Shown here: in pieces, positions 54,584-60,368 of the stretch
Layout: each line of letters starts with the position of its first letter
How positions within the stretch are numbered: position 1 is the first letter of the stretch
From: JBDSKH01 sp050245915
Lineage (GTDB): Bacteria > Actinomycetota > Actinomycetes > Actinomycetales > Microbacteriaceae
Assembly: GCA_050245915.1 (NCBI GenBank)
Contig: JBFWWZ010000003.1
Span: 1-64,000 of the forward strand
Reading direction: 5' to 3'
Length of the DNA stretch: 64,000 bases
The notes under the pieces: model-generated
Seen by the model: the letters and a program-made list of their open reading frames with translations, nothing else
Database searches by the model: none
Told to the model about the DNA's origin: nothing
Translations under genes and position numbers: made by a program

Positions 54584-55012
54584 ATGTCGCGCACCCCCCG
54601 ACGCGCCCCGAGACACGCGCCCGATGTCCGGATCGGCTGCGACGTGCACGCCGTCAGCCAGACGATCGCCAGCATCGAGCTGTTCGGCGAGCGCTACCTG
54701 CGCCGCGTGTTCACGGCGGCGGAGCTCGACGATTGCGCCGGCGACGTCGACCGGCTGAGCGGCCGGTTCGCGGCGAAGGAGGCCGTGCTCAAGGTTCTGG
54801 AGCCCGGCCGCGACGACGCCGTGCCGTGGCGCACCATCGAGATCCGCACCGCCCAGAGCGGCGCCCCCTACGTCGTGCTCAGCGGCACTGCCCGGGCGCT
54901 CGCCGCCCGACAGGCGATCGAGCGCATCGACATCTCGCTCAGCCACGACGGCGGCATCGGGCTCGCCGTCGCGGCGGCCGTGCGCCCCACGCTCTGGGAG
55001 GAGGTCGCATGA
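54584..55012 (+). CDS. AcpS-like 4'-phosphopantetheinyl transferase
   Basis: 142 residues. Metal-binding Asp in RIGCDVHAV near 22 and the Glu in GRFAAKEAVLKVLE near 64 match AcpS-type transferases; ISLSHDGGIGLAVA near the end is the third motif. It should load the adjacent carrier protein (83 residues) with phosphopantetheine from CoA. ATG at 54584 with AAGGA upstream; a frame opening at 54371 would run through the promoter. First gene of operon 2. Confidence 0.82.
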   Translation: MSRTPRRAPRHAPDVRIGCDVHAVSQTIASIELFGERYLRRVFTAAELDDCAGDVDRLSGRFAAKEAVLKVLEPGRDDAVPWRTIEIRTAQSGAPYVVLSGTARALAARQAIERIDISLSHDGGIGLAVAAAVRPTLWEEVA

Positions 55013-55260
55013 CCGTCAGCGAACGCATCCGGGCCGTTCTCGACACCCACGCCAGGCTCACCGGCCCGGCGGCGAACCTCGGCGCCGGCGACGACCTCTA
55101 TGCCGCCGGCATGACCTCGCACGCGAGCGTCAACGTCATGCTCGCGCTTGAGGACGCCTTCGACATCGAATTCCCCGACGAGCTGCTCACGAAGTCGACG
55201 TTCTGCACCGTGGAGCGCCTCGAGGAGGCCGTCACCGAACTGCTGGGAGTGCGCACATGA
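55009..55260 (+). CDS. Acyl/amino-acyl carrier protein
   Basis: 83 residues, four-helix carrier-protein fold. The phosphopantetheine site is Ser37 in YAAGMTSHASVNVML, an atypical form of the usual GxDSL. FDIEFPDELLTKSTFCTVERL follows as in stand-alone carriers. Flanked by its own PPTase and, two genes on, by an amino acid:[carrier protein] ligase, so its cargo is probably an amino acid. ATGA overlaps on both sides. Confidence 0.88.
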   Translation: MTVSERIRAVLDTHARLTGPAANLGAGDDLYAAGMTSHASVNVMLALEDAFDIEFPDELLTKSTFCTVERLEEAVTELLGVRT

Positions 55261-56426
55261 CCATCGAGCTGACGGCGACCGCCCTCACCATCGACCAGCG
55301 TGCGGCGGCGGCCGCCGAGATCGCGTCTCAGCACGCGGCCGACGTCGACGCCGCCGCACGCTTCCCCCATGAGGCTGTCGGCGCGCTCCGCGACGCCGGC
55401 CTGCTCGGCGTCTCGGTCCCCATGGAGTGGGGAGGCGAGGGGGCGACGGTCACCCAGCTCGCCTCCGCCGCGGCGATCCTCGGTGAGGCGTGCGCCTCGA
55501 CGGCGATGATCTTCGCCATGCACCACAGCCAGGTGCTGTGCCTCACCCGGCACGCCGCCGGGTCCCCCGCCGTGATCGCGCTCGCCTCCCGGATCGCCGC
55601 CGAGGGGCTGCTGCTCGCGTCGGCCACCACCGAGATCGGCATCGGCGGCGACGTCCGCTCGAGCACCTGCTCCGTCGATCGCGACGGCGACCGCGCCCGG
55701 GTGGCGAAGAACGCACCCGTCATCTCCTACGGCGAGCACGCCGACCTGATCCTGGTGACGGCCAGGCGCGACGCCGACAGCGCCCCGAGCGATCAGGTGC
55801 TGGTCGCCTGCCGGAGCGACGAGCTGCGCCTGGAGCGCACCGGCACCTGGGACACCCTGGGTCTCCGCGGCACCTGCAGCTTCGGGTACCAGCTGGGCGC
55901 GGACGTGCCCGCGACCTCCGTGCTGCCGGTCGCCTACGACGAGATCTCGACCGAGACGATGCTCCCGGTGTCGCACATCCTGTGGGCGGGCGTCTGGCTC
56001 GGGATGGCACGTGCCGCCGGTGACACCGCCCGCGCGTCGGTGCGTGCCGCCGCGCGCAAGTCCATCGGCAGCATCCCGCCCGCAGCGACCGCGCTGGTCG
56101 CCCTGGTGGCAGAGGTGCAGTCGCTGCAGACCCTCGTCGACACCGCCGCCCGCGACTTCGATGCCATCGCGCAGAACCGCGACGCCCTCGGCGCGGTCGA
56201 GTTCGGCATCCGGATGAACACGCTGAAGGTGCTGGCGTCGAACGCGGTCGCCGATATCGTCGCGCGCGCCTTGTCGATCACGGGCATCGCCGGGTTCCGC
56301 AACGACAGCCCGTTCAGCGTGACCCGCCTGTTCCGTGACGCCCAGGGCGCCGCCGTCATGGTGCACAACGACCGCATCACCGCCAACACCGCGCAACTGC
56401 TGCTCGTCTCGAAGGGCACCCGATGA
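55257..56426 (+). CDS. Acyl-CoA dehydrogenase-like flavoprotein
   Basis: 389 residues, acyl-CoA dehydrogenase fold (N-terminal helical domain, beta domain with TTEIGIGGDVRSSTC, C-terminal helices). The loop that carries the catalytic Glu in classical enzymes (YEGT) reads MVHNDRI here, so ordinary alpha,beta-dehydrogenation is doubtful. The next gene supplies an aminoacyl carrier protein, so the substrate may be a carrier-bound amino acid, with oxidation to an imine, enamine or hydroxy form. Inference only. Confidence 0.85.
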   Translation: MTIELTATALTIDQRAAAAAEIASQHAADVDAAARFPHEAVGALRDAGLLGVSVPMEWGGEGATVTQLASAAAILGEACASTAMIFAMHHSQVLCLTRHAAGSPAVIALASRIAAEGLLLASATTEIGIGGDVRSSTCSVDRDGDRARVAKNAPVISYGEHADLILVTARRDADSAPSDQVLVACRSDELRLERTGTWDTLGLRGTCSFGYQLGADVPATSVLPVAYDEISTETMLPVSHILWAGVWLGMARAAGDTARASVRAAARKSIGSIPPAATALVALVAEVQSLQTLVDTAARDFDAIAQNRDALGAVEFGIRMNTLKVLASNAVADIVARALSITGIAGFRNDSPFSVTRLFRDAQGAAVMVHNDRITANTAQLLLVSKGTR

Positions 56427-57352
56427 CCCTGCTCAGCGAACCCACCGAGCTCGACCGCGCACGCGAGGCGTTCCGCCTCGAGCTGCTGGATGCGGGCGTG
56501 CTGATCGCGACCAGCTCGCCCGGCATCTACGGCCGCTCCGCCGTCTTCGAACGCATCCTCACGGGACTCGACGCCGTGCTGCTGGAGATGGCCGCCCCCC
56601 TGCAGGCGACCGCGCTGCGCTTCCCGCCGGTGTACCCCCGTGCCGACTTCGAGCGCACCGACTACATCGCGTCGTTCCCCGACCTGTCGGGGATCGTGTC
56701 GAGCTTCGAGGCGGGAGATCGCGAGCACCGCGAACTGCTCGGCGCCCGCGAACGCGGCGAACGCTGGGACGGCTGGCTCACCCCGTCGGACGTCGTGCTC
56801 ACCAACGCCATCTGCCACCCGCTGTATGCGACGCTCGAGGGGGTCACCGAGCCCGGCGTCTACGACATCCTCGGCTACGGGTTCCGGCACGAGCCGTCGC
56901 CCGACCCGATGCGGATGCAGTCGTTCCGCATGCACGAGTTCGTCTACGTCGGAACCCCGGACGGCGCGCAGGAGTACCGCGACAGCTGGGTCGACACGGC
57001 GACCGAGACCCTGGCATCCCTCGGCCTGCCGGTGACCCAGGTCGCCGCCAACGACCCGTTCTTCGGCCGCGCCGGCCGGATGCTGGTGAGCGCCCAGCTG
57101 CGCGAGAACCTGAAGATCGAGCTGACCGTGCCGATCTACGGGGATCTGCACGAGGGCACCGCGATAGCGTCGGCGAACTGCCAGCGCGACCACCTCACCG
57201 CGGCCTTCGGCATCCGCACCCCCGACGGCGAGGTCGCACACGCGTCGTGCCTGGCCTTCGGCATGGAGCGCACCGTGCTCGCGCTGCTGCGCACGCATGG
57301 GGTCGACACCGCGTCGTGGCCCGCCGGCATCCGGGAGCGCCTCTCGCTGTGA
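56423..57352 (+). CDS. Amino acid:[carrier protein] ligase (SerRS-like)
   Basis: 309 residues. A truncated class II seryl-tRNA-synthetase core without tRNA-binding arm. Zn ligands Cys131 (NAICHPLYATLEG), Glu172 (MHEFVYVG) and Cys276 (HASCLAFG), motif 2 FRHEPS (Arg155) and motif 3 GMERT (Arg283) are all present; the segment NDPFFGRAGRM is typical of the family. Characterised members load Gly or Ala onto small carrier proteins via aminoacyl-AMP. The true amino acid here is unknown. ATGA and GTGA overlaps to both neighbours. Confidence 0.92.
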   Translation: MTLLSEPTELDRAREAFRLELLDAGVLIATSSPGIYGRSAVFERILTGLDAVLLEMAAPLQATALRFPPVYPRADFERTDYIASFPDLSGIVSSFEAGDREHRELLGARERGERWDGWLTPSDVVLTNAICHPLYATLEGVTEPGVYDILGYGFRHEPSPDPMRMQSFRMHEFVYVGTPDGAQEYRDSWVDTATETLASLGLPVTQVAANDPFFGRAGRMLVSAQLRENLKIELTVPIYGDLHEGTAIASANCQRDHLTAAFGIRTPDGEVAHASCLAFGMERTVLALLRTHGVDTASWPAGIRERLSL

Positions 57353-58992
57353 TCGACACCTGGTTCGGGCGGGAGGGCGCCGAGACCCTGGGTTTCGTGC
57401 ACGTTCCCGAGGGCGGCGCGCGCGCCGGCGTCGTGATCTGCCCCCCGCTCGGCTACGAGCAGTTCAACGCGTACCGCGCGATGCGCTACCTCGGCCAGGA
57501 ACTCGAAGCACGAGGCATGGCCGCGATCCGCTTCGACTACGCGGGCGAGGGCGACGCCGTGGGCGATCCGGGGCGACCGGATGCCGTGGACCGCTGGCTG
57601 GGATCGATTGCCGATGCGACCGCGCTGCTCCGCGACGCGGGCGTGCAGCGGATCGCGCTGCTCGGGCTGTCGAGCGGCGCCCTGCTCGCCGCCGAGGCCG
57701 CCCGCCGCGACGGCGCCGACGCGCTGGTGCTCTGGGATCCGGCGTTCTCGGGCCGGCGGTTCCTGCGCCGCCAGCGCACCCTCAGCGACCTGGTGGTCGC
57801 GCCGGAGGCGGCCGGTGCCAACCCGGTGCTCTCCACGACCCTGCACGACGAGGTCGCGCACTGGATCGCGGCGCAGCGCATCGACGAGGAGACGCTGGCC
57901 GGCATCGACGCGCCGGTTCTCGTCCTCGCCCGGGCCAGCGCGGCGCAGGTGCCCGCGCTGGGCGACCGCGCCGACGTGCGCCGGGTCACCGGGCAGGAGG
58001 AGCTGCTCGACGTCTCCAGCGCCGTGGCCGCCATCCCGGTCCCCGTCGTCGAGACGATCGTCGACTGGCTCGACGCCGCCTTCCCCGCCGGCCGGCGGCC
58101 GTTCCGGCTCACGCCGCGCACCGAGGTCGAGGTCGGCCGCACGCCCGACGGCGACCGCATCGTGGAGCGCCTCAGCCGCCGCACCGCCCAGCGGCTGTTC
58201 GCCATCGAGACCGTCGCCGCCGAGGGCGACGGGCGGCGGGGCACCGTGCTGCTGCAGCCGGCCGCCGCCGAGCATCGCGTGAGCGCCGGCCGTTTCCAGG
58301 TGCGCATCGCCCGCGATCTCGCCGCCCGCGGCTTCCGCGCGATCCGGTTCGATCGCCGGCTCACCGGCGACAGCACCGTCGTCGTCCCCGGCGAGCAGAA
58401 CCTGGTGCTCACCGAGGCCTGGGTCGAGGATGCCGAGGCGTTCGTCGACGAGCTGCACGAGTCGCCGCTCGCCCTGGTCGGCATCTGCGCGGGGGCCTGG
58501 TCGTCGGCGCGCGTCGCCGCCACGCATCCCACGCGTCTCACCGTCCTCGTCGGACCGAACTACTGGCGCACCGAGCCGATGGAGCCCGACGCCTACGCCC
58601 GCCTGGTGCTCGAGACCGGGGGTGTGGAACCGCGGATCGCAGGACTCAAGGGGCGGATCCGCGACAGCATCCCGAACTGGCTGTGGCGTCTGCTCGCGCC
58701 GTCGCAGCTGTTCAACAACCCGACCACCCTGCTGCGCGCGCCGGCCGGCCGCGGCGGCACGATCGCGCTGCTCATGCCGCCGGAGGACGCCGCCACCTTC
58801 GAGAACAACCGGGGCCGGGATGCCGTGGCCCGGCTGCGGGAGCGGGGCGCCGACCTGCACGTGGCGGCCTACGACGAGGGCGACCACGCGATGTTCGGGG
58901 ACGCACTGCAGGCCAGGGCGCTTGCCGACATCGTCTGGCTGTTCGACGAGACCATGCCCGCCGCACGCGTCACGGTCGGCTCCCGCGCATGA
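57349..58992 (+). CDS. Twin alpha/beta hydrolase (two domains)
   Basis: 547 residues made of two alpha/beta hydrolase domains. Domain 1: CPPLGYEQFNAYR near 31, elbow GLSSG at 106-110 (Ser108), Asp and His positions uncertain. Domain 2: elbow GICAG with Cys380 as nucleophile, and DEGDHAMFG near 503 for the His. Domain 1 resembles the hydrolase type found with exosortase systems. One domain may act as thioesterase or transferase on the carrier-bound product. Confidence 0.8.
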   Translation: MIDTWFGREGAETLGFVHVPEGGARAGVVICPPLGYEQFNAYRAMRYLGQELEARGMAAIRFDYAGEGDAVGDPGRPDAVDRWLGSIADATALLRDAGVQRIALLGLSSGALLAAEAARRDGADALVLWDPAFSGRRFLRRQRTLSDLVVAPEAAGANPVLSTTLHDEVAHWIAAQRIDEETLAGIDAPVLVLARASAAQVPALGDRADVRRVTGQEELLDVSSAVAAIPVPVVETIVDWLDAAFPAGRRPFRLTPRTEVEVGRTPDGDRIVERLSRRTAQRLFAIETVAAEGDGRRGTVLLQPAAAEHRVSAGRFQVRIARDLAARGFRAIRFDRRLTGDSTVVVPGEQNLVLTEAWVEDAEAFVDELHESPLALVGICAGAWSSARVAATHPTRLTVLVGPNYWRTEPMEPDAYARLVLETGGVEPRIAGLKGRIRDSIPNWLWRLLAPSQLFNNPTTLLRAPAGRGGTIALLMPPEDAATFENNRGRDAVARLRERGADLHVAAYDEGDHAMFGDALQARALADIVWLFDETMPAARVTVGSRA

Positions 58993-60266
58993 GCTCCCGC
59001 AGGGCGGTCGGGCTGTTCGGTGTCAGCACGGTGCTGAACGGGGCGATGAGCCTCGTCACCATCCCGATCGTCACAGGCATCGCGGGGGCCGATCACTGGG
59101 CGTCGATGGCGACCGGTCAGGCCATCGGGGCGAGCTTCGCCGTCGTCGTCATCTTCGGCTGGGGTCTCACCGGACCGGTCACCGTCGCGAGCACTCCCGC
59201 CCGCGGTCGCCCGGCGATGTTCCTGGATTCGCTGCTGGCACGGCTGGTGCTGCTCGCGCCAGTGCTGCTCGCCCAGCTGCTGGTGACGATCGCGATCGTT
59301 CCCCATCAGAAGCTCGTCGCCTACGTCGCCGGCGTCGCGATGACCCTGGCCGGGGCGTCGGCGAACTGGTTCTTCGTGGGAGAGGGCCGGGCGGGCCGCT
59401 TCCTGGCGCTCGACACCGTCCCGCGCGTCGCGGGCACGCTGCTCGGCGCCGTGCTCCTCGCCGTCACCGGCGACCTGCTGCTCTTCGCCGTCGCGCAGCT
59501 GCTCGGCAGCATCGTCGCGCTCGGAGCGTCGGCCCTCGTGATCCTGCGCGGGCACGGGCTCGACTACCGCGCCGCCGCCCGTCCCGACCGGATCGCGGCC
59601 AGCCTCCTGGAGCAGCGGCATGGCATCGTGGCGACCGGGCTGATGGCGGCGTTCACCCCCGCCGTGCTCGCCATCGTCGCGCTCGCCGCCCCCGCCCTGC
59701 TCCCCGCGTTCGTGCTGGCCGACCGGCTCGCCAAGTTCGTCGGGATGGCGGTCTCGCCTCTGCTGCAGATGTTCCAGGGCTGGGTGCCGGCCGCGATGGG
59801 CGACGAGCGTTCCCGGCGCACGCGGCTGGCCGGCGCCGCGACGGCCGCCATCGCGATCGCCTCCGGCATCGCCTACACGCTGCTGCTTCCGACCGCCGCC
59901 GAGCTGCTCGCGCACGGTCAGATCGGCTACCCGACCGGGTCGGCGATCGCGTTCGGGGTGATCACCACCCTCTACATCTCGTCGTCGTTCGTCAGCACCG
60001 TGGCCCTGATGGCGGGCCGGGTGCGGCTCGTCGCGCTCGCGGCCGTCGTCGGCGTACCGGTCACCCTCGCGGTGCTGCTGGCGACCGAGGCCTCCGGTCA
60101 TCCTGAGCTCGCGGCCTGGGTCGTCGCGCTCGGGAACCTCGCGATGACGGCCTGGCAGCTGCTCGCCGTGAGGGCCGCGTTCGGGCGGTTAACCCCGGAG
60201 TTAACCCGCAACAACCCTGAGCCGTTAGTCAGCCCGGCCGGGTCACGCGAGGCCCGCGTTCCCTAG
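58989..60266 (+). CDS. Polysaccharide flippase (Wzx/MATE-like)
   Basis: 425 residues, 12 or so membrane helices of the MVF superfamily. The N terminus RAVGLFGVSTVLNGAMSLVTIPIV and central Arg/Asp loops fit lipid-linked oligosaccharide flippases. Moves the completed repeat unit across the membrane. The last ~26 residues are hydrophilic and overlap promoter 3; LTPELTRNN is coded by the direct repeat. Confidence 0.85.
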   Translation: MSSRRAVGLFGVSTVLNGAMSLVTIPIVTGIAGADHWASMATGQAIGASFAVVVIFGWGLTGPVTVASTPARGRPAMFLDSLLARLVLLAPVLLAQLLVTIAIVPHQKLVAYVAGVAMTLAGASANWFFVGEGRAGRFLALDTVPRVAGTLLGAVLLAVTGDLLLFAVAQLLGSIVALGASALVILRGHGLDYRAAARPDRIAASLLEQRHGIVATGLMAAFTPAVLAIVALAAPALLPAFVLADRLAKFVGMAVSPLLQMFQGWVPAAMGDERSRRTRLAGAATAAIAIASGIAYTLLLPTAAELLAHGQIGYPTGSAIAFGVITTLYISSSFVSTVALMAGRVRLVALAAVVGVPVTLAVLLATEASGHPELAAWVVALGNLAMTAWQLLAVRAAFGRLTPELTRNNPEPLVSPAGSREARVP

Positions 60267-60269
60267 GTT
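60189..60269 (+). promoter_or_regulatory. Exopolysaccharide promoter 3: TTAACCC direct repeat and -10
   Basis: TTAACCC at 60189-60195 and 60201-60207, inside the flippase 3' end. TAGGTT at 60264-60269 begins 56 nt after the repeat; ACGCGA lies 19 nt before it. The ~95-nt leader to the next gene contains a weak CTCCG/CGGAG stem (60284-60301). Confidence 0.75.
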
Positions 60270-60368
60270 TATCCCAGAGGAATCTCCGACCCCCCACGGA
60301 GGCTCCGATCCGGTCAGTTACCCGCCTGCCCGGCAACCCGCTCACCCGCATTCGGAGCCATGCCCCCA

